Shown piece after piece: positions 27,534 through 36,619 of a DNA stretch of 55,600 nucleotides. The DNA lies in assembly GCA_013151915.1 (NCBI GenBank), contig JAADHJ010000002.1, positions 1 to 55,600 on the forward strand, read 5' to 3'. Positions within the stretch are counted from its first letter, which is position 1. Each line of letters opens with the position of its first letter. Made by a program: the position numbers and the translations under genes. This stretch comes from Deltaproteobacteria bacterium (GTDB lineage: Bacteria; BMS3Abin14). The notes under the pieces were generated by a model, which saw only the letters and a list, made by a program, of their open reading frames with translations, was not told the origin of the DNA and ran no database searches.

Positions 27534-28416
27534 GAGCCAGCACCTCCTCCACCGTGCCCCAACGAATGCCCCGTCGCCGGGCCTCTTCAGCCAGCCTTTT
27601 CAGCGCTTCCGCCGTTTCAGGATAGGGATGCCCAATGCCGATGGCCCAGCCCCTTTTCTCGGCCCTGTCCAGAAGTTCCCCGGCCTGAATGTCAATGTCT
27701 TCGGGCGTCCGTTTGTTGTCAAGAAACACGTCTCTTTCGCCGGCGGACATTTTCATCCCGCTGGCGAGTTTGTAGGCGACACTGTCGATAGAGGTCCTGC
27801 TGTCTATGAAAAACAGCCCTTTTTTCTTGATGACTTTGAGAACGGCCGACATGGTCCGTTCGTCAGACGTGGCTTTTGACCCCATGTGGTTATTTATCCC
27901 CACCGCGAAAGGAAACTCATCAAGGTCATTCGTTATGGTCCGCTCGATTTCATCGGGATTAAAACCGACGAGGACGGCCCCTTTTCCGGGATTTACATGT
28001 GGATACCCCACAGGTTCCATCGGCAGATGGAGGAGAACCGTCTTCCCCGCTTCATGGGCCTCCCGGGCGAGGTCCCTCGAGTGTGGCCGCATGGGAAGAA
28101 ATGCGAGTGCGACAGGTTGGTCAAGCTCCAGAAACGGGGCGGCCGCCGGGCGGTTATGCCCGAGGTCATCGATAATGATGCAAAAAACATTGACTTTCGT
28201 CGGGGGTACGGGGACCGGTACCGGTATTGGGGGCAGAGGGGGAGGCGGTGCCGCCGGTGGCCTGAAGAACAGGACCAGGAAAAAGAGTGCGGCCAGCAGT
28301 ACACCGATCAGTAAAGCCTTTTCACTTCCTTTTACCCAACCGGAGACTGCCTTCCGCTCCTTTTTGTTTTTACCTTTGCCTCGGCTCTTTGCGCCGCCAG
28401 ACGATCTCTTGCCCAG
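27514..28416 (-). CDS. YibQ-like divergent polysaccharide deacetylase, probable CTG start
   Basis: A membrane-anchored protein of about 300 residues. It has a basic N terminus, one transmembrane segment (ALLIGVLLAALFFLVLFF), a proline-rich linker, then the divergent polysaccharide deacetylase domain: CIIIDDLGHN, FLPMRPHSRDLAREAHEAGK, LLHLPMEP, INNHMGS. Calling from the first ATG (28092) would remove the first third of the domain and the anchor. The frame is open from 28170, but contains no ATG, GTG or TTG before 28092. CTG at 28416 is preceded by CGGAG with seven bases between, at the ctpA stop, and is the best start. Next to envC-ctpA it probably works in cell-wall remodelling. Confidence 0.75.
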   Translation of the reverse strand: MGKRSSGGAKSRGKGKNKKERKAVSGWVKGSEKALLIGVLLAALFFLVLFFRPPAAPPPPLPPIPVPVPVPPTKVNVFCIIIDDLGHNRPAAAPFLELDQPVALAFLPMRPHSRDLAREAHEAGKTVLLHLPMEPVGYPHVNPGKGAVLVGFNPDEIERTITNDLDEFPFAVGINNHMGSKATSDERTMSAVLKVIKKKGLFFIDSRTSIDSVAYKLASGMKMSAGERDVFLDNKRTPEDIDIQAGELLDRAEKRGWAIGIGHPYPETAEALKRLAEEARRRGIRWGTVEEVLARADSGN

Positions 28417-28420
28417 TTGG

Positions 28421-29773
28421 TTACTCCGATGTTCCCTGAATTCCAGCCGATTGTTTGTTCCTGAAAAGGTTCAGGCCTTTCAGAAGGTCTACAGCTCTCA
28501 TAAGCTGATCATCGTCCTTGGGGTTGTTTGGGATCATGTTTATGTGAGAAGCGGATTCATCTCCCTTCGATGGTTCCTTTTTCCCCTTTAACTGTTCGTT
28601 ATCAAGATGTCCGGCGAGATCCTTTTCCCTGATGTGGCCTTCGGGCTTCCCTGAACGGTTTTCGACGACAATATCAGGTTCAATACCCGTATTCTGAATG
28701 GAACGTCCGCTGGGAGTGTAGTATTTGGCGGTCGTGACCCTCATGCCCGCTCCATCACCAAGTCGGTAGATAGTCTGCACAGACCCCTTTCCGAAGGTTG
28801 TCGTCCCGATTATGATTGCTCTTTTATCATCCTGCAGGGCGCCCGCGACGATCTCGGAGGCGCTCGCGGAACCGCCGTTTACCAGAACTACGATGGGATA
28901 ATCCGGCTCCGTTCCCTTCTTCTGGGCATTATAGGAATAGTTCTGGTTCTTCAAGCGTCCTTTTGTGGAGACAATGGGCCCGGAGCCGATGAACCTGTTG
29001 GCAATGTCTATGGCAGACATCAGGAGGCCGCCGGGATTGTTCCTGAGGTCTATGATAAGCCCCTTGAAGGAATCCTTTTTGCCCTTCCGGATCTTCCGCA
29101 GGGCCGCGTCGAATTCATCCTTGGTCTTCTTTTGAAACTGGGTGATCCGGATGTACCCTATGCCGTCATCGATTTCTTTTGTCTTGACGCTGATAAGGGG
29201 GATGACATCCCTGGTAATGGTAAAATCAATGGGCTTGTCTACACCCTCGCGGGCGATGGTGATGGTGACCTTCGTTCCCTTGGGCCCCCTCATGAGTTTT
29301 ACCGCCTCCATGAGGGACATATCTTTTGTAGGTTTGCCCTCGATCTTGACAATCTTGTCCCCGGCCAGGATTCCAGCCCTGAACGCGGGGGTATCATCAA
29401 TGGGGGCTATCACGGTCAGGATGTTTTCCCGGATTCCGATGGTGATGCCGACCCCCTGAAACTCACCGGTGGTGTCGATCTGCATCTCCTTGTACATGTC
29501 CGGATCCATGAATGAACTGTGTGGATCAAGAGTGCGCAGCATACCCTTGATGGCCCCACGCACCATCTTCTTGCTGTCAGGGACGTCCACATAGTTCTGC
29601 TGGACGATAGAAAAGGCCTGAGAGAAGATCTTGATCTGGTCGTAGGTGGATGATCCACCGGTTCCGGCAAAGGCCTGAACGTCTGCAACCGGGTGGCGGT
29701 CGCCTATCAATATGCCGAACAGGAAAAGCAGAGTGACCAGAATCCCGATTTTTCCCCAGCGAAAGCGCTTCAT
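28421..29773 (-). CDS. ctpA: Carboxy-terminal processing protease (S41)
   Basis: A 450-residue periplasmic protease. N-terminal signal/anchor (IGILVTLLFLFGILIG), a PDZ domain (about 105-190, GVGITIGIREN and IDDTPAFRAGILAGDKIVKIEG), and the S41 catalytic core with nucleophile Ser in NGGSASASEIVAGAL and the Lys in TFGKGSVQT. AGGAGG precedes the ATG closely. The tail after about residue 370 is charged and not conserved. In the envC-ctpA-yibQ order it likely processes cell-wall enzymes or lipoproteins. Confidence 0.94.
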   Translation of the reverse strand: MKRFRWGKIGILVTLLFLFGILIGDRHPVADVQAFAGTGGSSTYDQIKIFSQAFSIVQQNYVDVPDSKKMVRGAIKGMLRTLDPHSSFMDPDMYKEMQIDTTGEFQGVGITIGIRENILTVIAPIDDTPAFRAGILAGDKIVKIEGKPTKDMSLMEAVKLMRGPKGTKVTITIAREGVDKPIDFTITRDVIPLISVKTKEIDDGIGYIRITQFQKKTKDEFDAALRKIRKGKKDSFKGLIIDLRNNPGGLLMSAIDIANRFIGSGPIVSTKGRLKNQNYSYNAQKKGTEPDYPIVVLVNGGSASASEIVAGALQDDKRAIIIGTTTFGKGSVQTIYRLGDGAGMRVTTAKYYTPSGRSIQNTGIEPDIVVENRSGKPEGHIREKDLAGHLDNEQLKGKKEPSKGDESASHINMIPNNPKDDDQLMRAVDLLKGLNLFRNKQSAGIQGTSE

Positions 29774-29789
29774 CTTTTCCTCCTGTTAT

Positions 29790-30968
29790 TCATCCACCGG
29801 AAAACCATGGCATGGGATCCACCGGTTTCCCGTGGTGCCTGATCTCAAAATAGAGGGCGGGACCTTCCAGGGAACCGCTCTCTCCGGCGAGGCCGATTAC
29901 CTCATCAGTGTCAACCTCCTGGCCGATCTTCACGTTGATGGCCGAAAGGTGGCCGTAGAGGGTGTAATAGCCCCCCCCGTGATCCAGGATGATGATCCTG
30001 CCGTATCCCCGGAACCAGTCCGCAAAAAGTGTTTTCCCCTTGAAGACGGTCCTTACGGGCGTTCCTTCCGACGAGCGGATGGTGATTCCCCTCGACAGAG
30101 TGAAGGTGTTGAATTTGGCGTTCCTGTTCTTTCCAAAACCCACCATGATTTTGCCCGAGACGGGACGCTTCAGAGCGCCTTTGAGCATTGGAAAGGCGGA
30201 TTCACCGGTCTCGGCCTGCTGGTTGAGAGCCTCTATGAGTTTAATGAGCCGTTTGGAAGATGCCTCCAATTCACTGATAAGGCGGGAATATTTTTTCCTG
30301 TCATTCCTCACAGACGCCAGAAGGATACCCCTGGACCGCTTTTTTCGAGAAAGAACCGAAAGATCGGATTCCAGGTCCCGGCGCGTGCCGGCCAGGCGTT
30401 TCTTTTCCTCGAGGAGTCGGTTCTCCTCCTGTTGCCCCTGATGATAGAGATCGGCCGCGCGATGGAAAAGATTGGAATCGTACGCTGAAACCCTTCTCAG
30501 GTAGTACAGCCGGCGTGTCAGATCATCAATCCCGCTGGAGCCTAAAACCACCTTTAAATAGCTTACATTACCTGCTTTGTAAAGAGCGATGGATCTTGCC
30601 AGAAGCCGGTTTTTTGCCGCCTCCCGTTTTTTGGCTATGGACCTCAGGTTCTCTTCCGCCCGAGCGATGTCGGCGCGTAATTTCCGTTCCTTCCGCCGAA
30701 GAAGACCGACTCTTCTCTTCTTGTCCCCGATATCCCGGTCCAACGCCTCCAGCTCTCCGAGAATTGTCTTCTCCCTGTTCTTCGATTGCCGCACTTTCTC
30801 CTTCGCGGTATCCTTCTTCCTCTCAACTGCCTGAAGTTCCTTCCTGCTCTTCTCGATTGACCCTTTGGTGTCCCTTCCGGCGACGTTGGCAGGCATGATC
30901 CAGGCGAACAGGAGAAAGGCTGATAGGGCGGACAAAGAGATTGAAGAGAGGAAAGGCCGCCGAATCAT
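29790..30968 (-). CDS. envC: EnvC-like murein hydrolase activator (M23)
   Basis: About 392 residues: a signal peptide (SISLSALSAFLLFAWIMPANVAG), a long coiled coil (about 35-250), and a C-terminal LytM/M23 domain (GRIIILDHGGGYYTLYGHLSAINVKIGQEV...SGSLEGPALYFEIRHHGKPVDP). The domain keeps HxH-like residues, so activity cannot be excluded, but EnvC homologues mostly activate amidases under FtsEX control. The frame is open far upstream into ftsX; the ATG at 30968 is right because it begins the signal peptide and overlaps the ftsX stop as ATGA. Confidence 0.92.
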   Translation of the reverse strand: MIRRPFLSSISLSALSAFLLFAWIMPANVAGRDTKGSIEKSRKELQAVERKKDTAKEKVRQSKNREKTILGELEALDRDIGDKKRRVGLLRRKERKLRADIARAEENLRSIAKKREAAKNRLLARSIALYKAGNVSYLKVVLGSSGIDDLTRRLYYLRRVSAYDSNLFHRAADLYHQGQQEENRLLEEKKRLAGTRRDLESDLSVLSRKKRSRGILLASVRNDRKKYSRLISELEASSKRLIKLIEALNQQAETGESAFPMLKGALKRPVSGKIMVGFGKNRNAKFNTFTLSRGITIRSSEGTPVRTVFKGKTLFADWFRGYGRIIILDHGGGYYTLYGHLSAINVKIGQEVDTDEVIGLAGESGSLEGPALYFEIRHHGKPVDPMPWFSGG

Positions 30969-31843
30969 CTGGAAAATCTCCCTACGGAGGCCAGGCTTCC
31001 CACCCCTCCCAACGCCATGCCTCCAACAAGGATGGCGATGACGGCCACAGGAGGGAGAAAACGTAGAGAGGCGATTCCAAGGATCTGAAAAACCGTTGAG
31101 TCGATCCTGGCGACAAGAACCTGGTATAAAATTACAAGAAGCCCGATGGAAATGGCGGAACCGGCGAGACCCTGCATCAGCCCCTCTATGAGGAACGGGG
31201 TGCGGATGAACCCCTCCGTGGCGCCGACGAGCCGCATGATCTCCAGTTCCTCTTTCCTGGCCAGAACCGTCAGTTTGATGGTATTGGAAATGATAAAAAT
31301 AGCCGCCAGGCAGATGATGCCGCCCAGGATCGCGGCGATGAGATTGATCACTTCCATGACCTTTTCCAGACGCTGCAGCCACTCCTTTCCGTAAGCGATC
31401 TCCTCTACCAATGGATCGTCCCCGATCCTGGAGAGTATGGAACGGACCCCCTCCACGTTTCGGTATTCGCTGCGCGGCGTTAAACGCAGGCTGGCTGGAA
31501 GAGGCTGTTCGCCCAGGCCCTCAAGGAGATTTTTCTCCCCTCCGAGCATGGATTTAAACTCCTTTAATGCCTGCTCTTTGGTGACGTAGGTTACCGATTC
31601 CATCTCAGGAAACCCCGTCACCCTGTCGATCAGGGCGTTCACATCCGAAGCGCTGAAGCCGTCCCTCAGATAGATGGTTATCTGGACATCCTTCTTCCAC
31701 TGTTTAAGGACGCCGTTGAGATTGTGGTCCAAAAGGAGGTAGCTGCCGACCATCAGGAGGCTTATCGCGATTATGCCGGTGGTTATCGCGCTGCTGACCC
31801 AGCTTTGCCTGAGGTTGGCTATGGCCCTGAAAAGGGAAGACAC
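30965..31843 (-). CDS. ftsX: Cell division permease FtsX
   Basis: A 292-residue protein with four membrane segments: one near the N terminus (AITTGIIAISLLMVGSYLLL), a periplasmic domain, then three more. The motif RKEELEIMRLVGAT is the FtsX cytoplasmic signature. With FtsE it transmits ATP-driven motion to the periplasmic activator, encoded next. It begins with GTG at 31843, eight bases after ftsE. Confidence 0.95.
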   Translation of the reverse strand: MSSLFRAIANLRQSWVSSAITTGIIAISLLMVGSYLLLDHNLNGVLKQWKKDVQITIYLRDGFSASDVNALIDRVTGFPEMESVTYVTKEQALKEFKSMLGGEKNLLEGLGEQPLPASLRLTPRSEYRNVEGVRSILSRIGDDPLVEEIAYGKEWLQRLEKVMEVINLIAAILGGIICLAAIFIISNTIKLTVLARKEELEIMRLVGATEGFIRTPFLIEGLMQGLAGSAISIGLLVILYQVLVARIDSTVFQILGIASLRFLPPVAVIAILVGGMALGGVGSLASVGRFSR

Positions 31844-31851
31844 GAGGCGGT

Positions 31852-32517
31852 TCAGGGTGCCCCTCCCCGCGCAATGCTTCCATTTTCCAGATGAATGGCG
31901 TCCCTGCTCATGTTCTTGACCATATCAATATTATGGGTCGCTACGATAACGGTGGTCCCCCGGGCGTTCACGTCGGAAAAAATATCCATGATATGCCGGG
32001 AGGCCTCGTTATCCAGGCTTCCGGTAGGCTCATCGGCGATGAGGATAAGGGGTTCGTTGACCAGGGCCCGGGCGATGGCCACCCGCTGTTGTTCCCCTCC
32101 TGAAAGGGTCAACGGATTCGCCCTCATCTTGTGGTGGACACCAAGACGCTTGAGGACGAGCCATACCCGTCGGCTGATCTCTCGCCTGGGGATACCAAGC
32201 ACCTCCAGAGCCAGGGAGACGTTTTCAAAAACATTACGGTTGGGCAGAAGTTTGAAATCCTGAAATACCACGCCGATCTCTCTTCTCAACATCGGGATCT
32301 TCGAATTAGGCAGCCGCGCGATATTGCGGCCATGGACAAGTATCTGCCCGTTTGTCGGCCTTTCTTCGGCGAAAATGAGTTTCAGGAGTGTGCTTTTCCC
32401 CGCCCCGCTTGGACCGGTAATGAAAACGAAATCGCCCTTGGGAACGTGGAGGTTCATCTCGTGCAGAGCGGGCACGTCTTTCTGGTAATATTTGCTGACG
32501 TGAAATAGCTGAATCAT
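31852..32517 (-). CDS. ftsE: Cell division ATPase FtsE
   Basis: A 221-residue ABC ATPase: Walker [16 protein letters not shown]-loop VFQDFKLL, signature [15 protein letters not shown], Walker [14 protein letters not shown]-loop ATHN. Order ftsE-ftsX-envC-ctpA-yibQ on one strand suggests a cell-separation operon. Confidence 0.96.
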   Translation of the reverse strand: MIQLFHVSKYYQKDVPALHEMNLHVPKGDFVFITGPSGAGKSTLLKLIFAEERPTNGQILVHGRNIARLPNSKIPMLRREIGVVFQDFKLLPNRNVFENVSLALEVLGIPRREISRRVWLVLKRLGVHHKMRANPLTLSGGEQQRVAIARALVNEPLILIADEPTGSLDNEASRHIMDIFSDVNARGTTVIVATHNIDMVKNMSRDAIHLENGSIARGGAP

Positions 32518-32544
32518 TCCGTCGTGGAGCCCATCATTCTATAG

Positions 32545-32613
32545 TGTCGTAAAAAGTCCATTCGCTGCTTTTTACTCCACGGAAAGCGAAAAGTGTCATT
32601 TTTACTTTCCTCA
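32545..32613. repeat. Covarying hairpin repeat, half copy B
   Basis: Only the left half of the repeat is here, from gtcgtaaaaagtccattc to ggaaagcgaaaagtgtcatt and actttcctca. It ends on the stop codon of the minus-strand gene at 32611-33051, so the break may have set that gene's 3' end. Confidence 0.75.
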
Positions 32614-33051
32614 TTCCTCATCCATCTCGGAGGCGAGGTATTCAAGGATCACCTGGTCGAGATTTTTCTCCCTGAAAGGTTCAGGGGAACGCGTCGGCCC
32701 CGGGGCGGTGTCAGGCGATTTCATGTCCGCCGGTTTGTCTGGAGGGGGGGGCTCAGGCGGTGGGGACCAGAAAGCAGATACGGAAGGAGCCGGGGGGGTG
32801 GAGGCGGATATGGACCCGGTTTTTACAGCCCTTATCATGGCCCGATGCTGATCCTCCAGCATGATCCGCAACCGGGTCAGAAAACCTTCAGTGCCGAGGA
32901 TCTCGGTGTAGTTTGTCTTCCTGGATGCTAGGATCCGCCCGCCTTGGTATACCAGGCTTACAATTACCGGGTGTTCTTCGCCGCCATCCTCCGTCTGGAC
33001 ATGGTAGACCGTGCCACCGCGTTTGATGTCGGTGTTATATCCGATGATCAT
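32611..33051 (-). CDS. Conserved small protein of unknown function
   Basis: A 146-residue soluble protein. The N-terminal 75 residues (GYNTDIKRGGTVYHVQTEDGGEEHPVIVSLVYQGGRILASRKTNYTEIL) look like a compact beta domain of a type I have seen repeatedly in deltaproteobacterial genomes, without known function. A proline-rich middle (PPPEPPPPDKP) joins it to a short acidic C-terminal helix (LDQVILEYLASEMDEE). The gene is upstream of ftsE in the same direction, separated by a half repeat. The extreme C terminus abuts that repeat. Confidence 0.6.
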   Translation of the reverse strand: MIIGYNTDIKRGGTVYHVQTEDGGEEHPVIVSLVYQGGRILASRKTNYTEILGTEGFLTRLRIMLEDQHRAMIRAVKTGSISASTPPAPSVSAFWSPPPEPPPPDKPADMKSPDTAPGPTRSPEPFREKNLDQVILEYLASEMDEE

Positions 33052-33140
33052 CTGGTGTCATACCTGCCCTCAAAGTTCCCGTCCCTTTTGGGGTTGATTA
33101 TATAACTCCTGTTCATTACTTCAAGACCCGACGAACATAT

Positions 33141-34046
33141 TCAGCGGGACGACCCGGTCAGACTCTCCAGAAGGCATTGGGCGGCCGGGAGAAGGCTCCT
33201 TGATCGATGGGTTACAATAAAAAACCCACGCCGCACCTCCAGCCACGGGGTGTGCATCTCGATGAGCTCTCCCGATACCAGCTCTTTCTCAACTGTCATA
33301 CGGGAAAGAAAGGCCCCCCCCATCCCGGTGAGGGTTCCCTCGAGTACGGACCTGGTACTGCCCAGCGTGGCGATCCAACGAAGCTTTTCAGGCTTGATAT
33401 CCGAATCCTTTAACGCTGCATCCACCGCCATCTGGGTCCCTGAGCCGGATTCCCTTCGTATGAGCGGCATGCGCTGGAGACCCACCTTGTCAATAACCGG
33501 AGGAATACCGTTCTTCTCGACAAGATCGGGTCCGGCCACGAGGATGATCCTGTCCTCCCTGAAAAGGCTTGAATGAAGGGATGGATGTGAGGCTTGGGTC
33601 CCTGCGAGGCCGAAGGCGGACCTGCCGCTGAGGACCTGTTCCATTACGGACTGCGAATCGCCGACGGCAAGATTGACCTGGACCTCTGGAAAACGTCGGC
33701 TGAAAATGGTCAGGATACGTGGAAGAAGGTACTCCCCGGGCACCGTGCTGGAGGCAATCCCCACCTCACCTCTGATCTCTCCCATGAAGGCGCTGACGGC
33801 CTGACTCGCCTGCCCGCAAAGGCTCAGAATCCTGTCGGCGTAATCGACGAAAATAGCGCCCGCGGGCGTCAGGGTGACCGTTCTGCCGGCCCTGTCCAAT
33901 AGCTTGACGCCCAACTCTCTTTCCAGATTCTGGATGTGCGTGCTTAAGGTCGGCTGGCTTATCTCCACCTCCCTGGATGCCTTTGAAAAACCGCCGTATC
34001 TCGCAACAGCGCTCAGTGCGCGTATCTGTCGAAGGTCAAAAGTCAA
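33141..34046 (-). CDS. LysR-family regulator, possibly selenium-associated
   Basis: A 301-residue LysR protein: winged helix (GGFSKASREVEISQPTLSTHIQNLERELGVKLLDR) and a co-inducer domain with STVPGEYLLPRILTIFSRRFPEVQVNL and the RRESGSGTQMAVDAAL motif, features of the CysB-like branch. From memory the pattern also resembles the regulators labelled selenium-metabolism-associated LysR. A selenoprotein gene and selC in this window make that attractive, but it is unproven. It starts with TTG at 34046, 42 bases after metH, so it could be co-transcribed with metH. Confidence 0.8.
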   Translation of the reverse strand: MTFDLRQIRALSAVARYGGFSKASREVEISQPTLSTHIQNLERELGVKLLDRAGRTVTLTPAGAIFVDYADRILSLCGQASQAVSAFMGEIRGEVGIASSTVPGEYLLPRILTIFSRRFPEVQVNLAVGDSQSVMEQVLSGRSAFGLAGTQASHPSLHSSLFREDRIILVAGPDLVEKNGIPPVIDKVGLQRMPLIRRESGSGTQMAVDAALKDSDIKPEKLRWIATLGSTRSVLEGTLTGMGGAFLSRMTVEKELVSGELIEMHTPWLEVRRGFFIVTHRSRSLLPAAQCLLESLTGSSR

Positions 34047-34088
34047 GACTAAAGCCCTCGCCCGGGTTATGGACTCTTCGTGGGCCCA

Positions 34089-36509
34089 TCACCGTTTTTT
34101 CCTTTCATCGAGAAGGCGCTGGAAAATGCCCACCGCCGCCGTGGCGTCCCCGGCGTACGCGTCCGCTTCGATCTCCTTTGCGAAATCCTCGGTCACCGCG
34201 GCGCCTCCGATCAACACGGGAAAATCGATTCCCGTCGTTTTCAGAGCATGGACGGCCTCTTTCATCTTGGCCATGGTGGTTGTCATGAGGGCCGAGAGCC
34301 CGACAGCGTCGACCTTTTCCTCTTTGGCCGTCCGGACAATCTTCTCCGCGGAAACGTTTTTCCCAAGGTCAAAGACCTCATAGCCGTGGTTTTCCAGGAG
34401 GGTAATGACTATGTTTTTACCTATGTCATGGATGTCGCCCTCGACCGTGGCCATAAGGATACGTCCGCGTGCCGGCAGACCCTCGCCTTTGAGCTTTTCC
34501 TTGATCGGTTCAAAGGCGGCTTTCATCGCCCTGGACGACATGATGACCTGGGGCAGAAAATACTCATTGGAGGCGAACCTGGCACCCACCTCGGACATGG
34601 CCGGGATAAGAATGCCTTCACCAATCTCCATGGGAAGAGCTCCCCCCTCGAGAAGTTCCCGGGACAGCTTGCGCGCCTGGTCGGGGTCCCCATGAATAAT
34701 GGATTTTGAAAGCTTCTCCTCGGGGGAGGTACCCTCCTCCTGCCGGGATATGGCCGCCCCCCCGTCATGTCCGGAATAAATCCGGATATATTCCCTGGCC
34801 TGGGAATCCTGGTTCAGGATGACCCGTGAGGCGCCCATGATTGCCATGGATGTTTTGTGGAAAGGATTGATGATGGCGGCCGAAAGGCCTGCCGACGCGG
34901 CCATTGCGAGGAAGGCCGCGTTAAGGTTTTCCCTGGCCGGCAGCCCGAACGACACGTTGCTGATCCCTAAAATGGTGTTTAGTCCCAGCTCATCGTGGAT
35001 CATTCTCAGGGCCTTGATGGTCTCGAACACCGATTCCTGCTCCGCCCCGGCGGAAAGCGTCAGACAGTCGATGACAACGTCGGCGGGATTCATTCCCGCC
35101 TTGACGGCCTCGCGGAGTATTCGTCGGGCAATGGCCACGCGGTCTGACGCCCTGGAAGGGATTCCCCTTTCATCGAGTGTAAGACCCAGGACGGCTGTTC
35201 CGTACCGCACCGCCAGTGGAAGGACCTTTTTAAGACTTTCGGAATCCCCGGTGACCGAATTGATGAGGACCTTTCCGTCAGCGGCTTTCAGCCCCGACTC
35301 GATTACCTCGGGGCGCGGGGAATCCAGGCTCAGGGGAACGCGGGAGGACTGCTGAACGACGAGGACCGCCTCGTGCATTGCGGCGGCCTCATCTACGCCG
35401 GGAACCCCGACGTTGATATCCAGGAGGTTGACCCCCGCCTCGACCTGAGCATGCGCCTCATCGCGGTAAAGATCCATTCTTCCGTCCTTGACGGCCTGCG
35501 CGAGGGCCTTTCTACCTGTGGGATTGAGCCGCTCTCCAATGGCCCGAATCGGGCTGTTGCCCCCCAGAAAGAGGACGGATTGACGACAGGAAAGCCTGGT
35601 CGCTTTCGGGTCGGTCAGAGTTCTGGGAGCCCGGGGAGCGGACCGGTCGAGTTTCTCGCGCAGTTTCGAAATATGCGCCGGCGTGGTTCCGCAGCACCCC
35701 CCGATAATTCCCGTGCCGATCCCCAGCAGCTCTTCAACGGTATCCGCCGTCTGGTCCGGTGTTGCCGGGAAAATCGTATTCCCATCCACCAGTTTGGGCA
35801 TGCCGGCGTTGGGAATGGAGGCCAGGGGCAGCTCCGTTGTCGAAGCCATGCGGCGAAGGATGTCAAGAATCCCCTCGGGGCCCAGGCCGCAGTTGGAACC
35901 TACCGCGTCCACTCCGAGAGCATCCAGAGTCACCGCGGCCGCTTCGGGGGATGTCCCCAGGAGGGTCTTCCCGACAGGTTCAAAGGTCATCATGGCGACG
36001 ATGGGGATTTGGCAAAGGGAACGGACGGCGATGACGGCGGCCCGCAGCTCCTTGATATCGGTAAAGGTCTCAAGGAGGATCAGGTCGGCCCCGGCCTCGA
36101 TGAGCGCGTCGGCCTGCTGACGAAAAACATCGAAAGCCTCGGAAAAATCCAGGTCGCCGACCGGGTTGAGAAATCTCCCCGTGGGGCCGATGCTCGCGCC
36201 CACCAGTGCCCGACCGGCCGCCGCCTCCAGGGCGATCCTTACAGCCCGGGCGTTGACCTTCTCAGTCTGGTCGTCGATTCCAAACGAGGAAAGCTTGATC
36301 CGGTTTCCGCCGAAGGTGTTTGTTTCGATAATGTCCGCGCCGGCCTCGATGTAGGCACGGTGAACGGCGGAAACGGTCTGAGGGTTCTGGATGTTGAGAA
36401 CCTCGGGGCACTGTCCCACCTGAAGGGCCGAGGACTGCAGCATGGTCCCCATGGCCCCGTCACAGAGCAGGGTCTTCTCCTTGAGCCTTTCATGGAATGA
36501 ATATGCCAT
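34089..36509 (-). CDS. metH: Cobalamin-dependent methionine synthase, short form
   Basis: An 806-residue enzyme. Order: homocysteine-binding zinc domain (1-290; LLCDGAMGTMLQ at the start and the zinc cysteines in GGCCGTTP), pterin/methyltetrahydrofolate domain (about 320-570; IRAIGERLNPTGRKAL), B12 cap (about 585-680) and B12-binding domain with DIHDIGKN (His694 ligates cobalt). The C-terminal AdoMet reactivation domain of E. coli MetH (about 1,227 residues) is absent, as in Thermotoga-like short forms; a separate reactivase would be needed. No clear cobalamin or SAM riboswitch is seen upstream. Confidence 0.96.
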   Translation of the reverse strand: MAYSFHERLKEKTLLCDGAMGTMLQSSALQVGQCPEVLNIQNPQTVSAVHRAYIEAGADIIETNTFGGNRIKLSSFGIDDQTEKVNARAVRIALEAAAGRALVGASIGPTGRFLNPVGDLDFSEAFDVFRQQADALIEAGADLILLETFTDIKELRAAVIAVRSLCQIPIVAMMTFEPVGKTLLGTSPEAAAVTLDALGVDAVGSNCGLGPEGILDILRRMASTTELPLASIPNAGMPKLVDGNTIFPATPDQTADTVEELLGIGTGIIGGCCGTTPAHISKLREKLDRSAPRAPRTLTDPKATRLSCRQSVLFLGGNSPIRAIGERLNPTGRKALAQAVKDGRMDLYRDEAHAQVEAGVNLLDINVGVPGVDEAAAMHEAVLVVQQSSRVPLSLDSPRPEVIESGLKAADGKVLINSVTGDSESLKKVLPLAVRYGTAVLGLTLDERGIPSRASDRVAIARRILREAVKAGMNPADVVIDCLTLSAGAEQESVFETIKALRMIHDELGLNTILGISNVSFGLPARENLNAAFLAMAASAGLSAAIINPFHKTSMAIMGASRVILNQDSQAREYIRIYSGHDGGAAISRQEEGTSPEEKLSKSIIHGDPDQARKLSRELLEGGALPMEIGEGILIPAMSEVGARFASNEYFLPQVIMSSRAMKAAFEPIKEKLKGEGLPARGRILMATVEGDIHDIGKNIVITLLENHGYEVFDLGKNVSAEKIVRTAKEEKVDAVGLSALMTTTMAKMKEAVHALKTTGIDFPVLIGGAAVTEDFAKEIEADAYAGDATAAVGIFQRLLDERKKR

Positions 36510-36619
36510 TGTCGACGACCTCGTGATAAATCCCCCGATTTTGGGGTTGATATTTCAATCTCCGCAACGTCTGGCTATTGAACTATTGAATTTATTGATA
36601 GGTATAGCATATCTATTAA

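Noticed and set aside
27514-28092. Frameshift or truncation as cause of the short yibQ-like frame
   Set aside because: The upstream part is in the same frame without a stop; only a standard start codon is missing.
35373-36500. 375-codon plus-strand frame opposite metH
   Set aside because: It mirrors the G/C-rich third positions of metH; no domain or ribosome site is seen.
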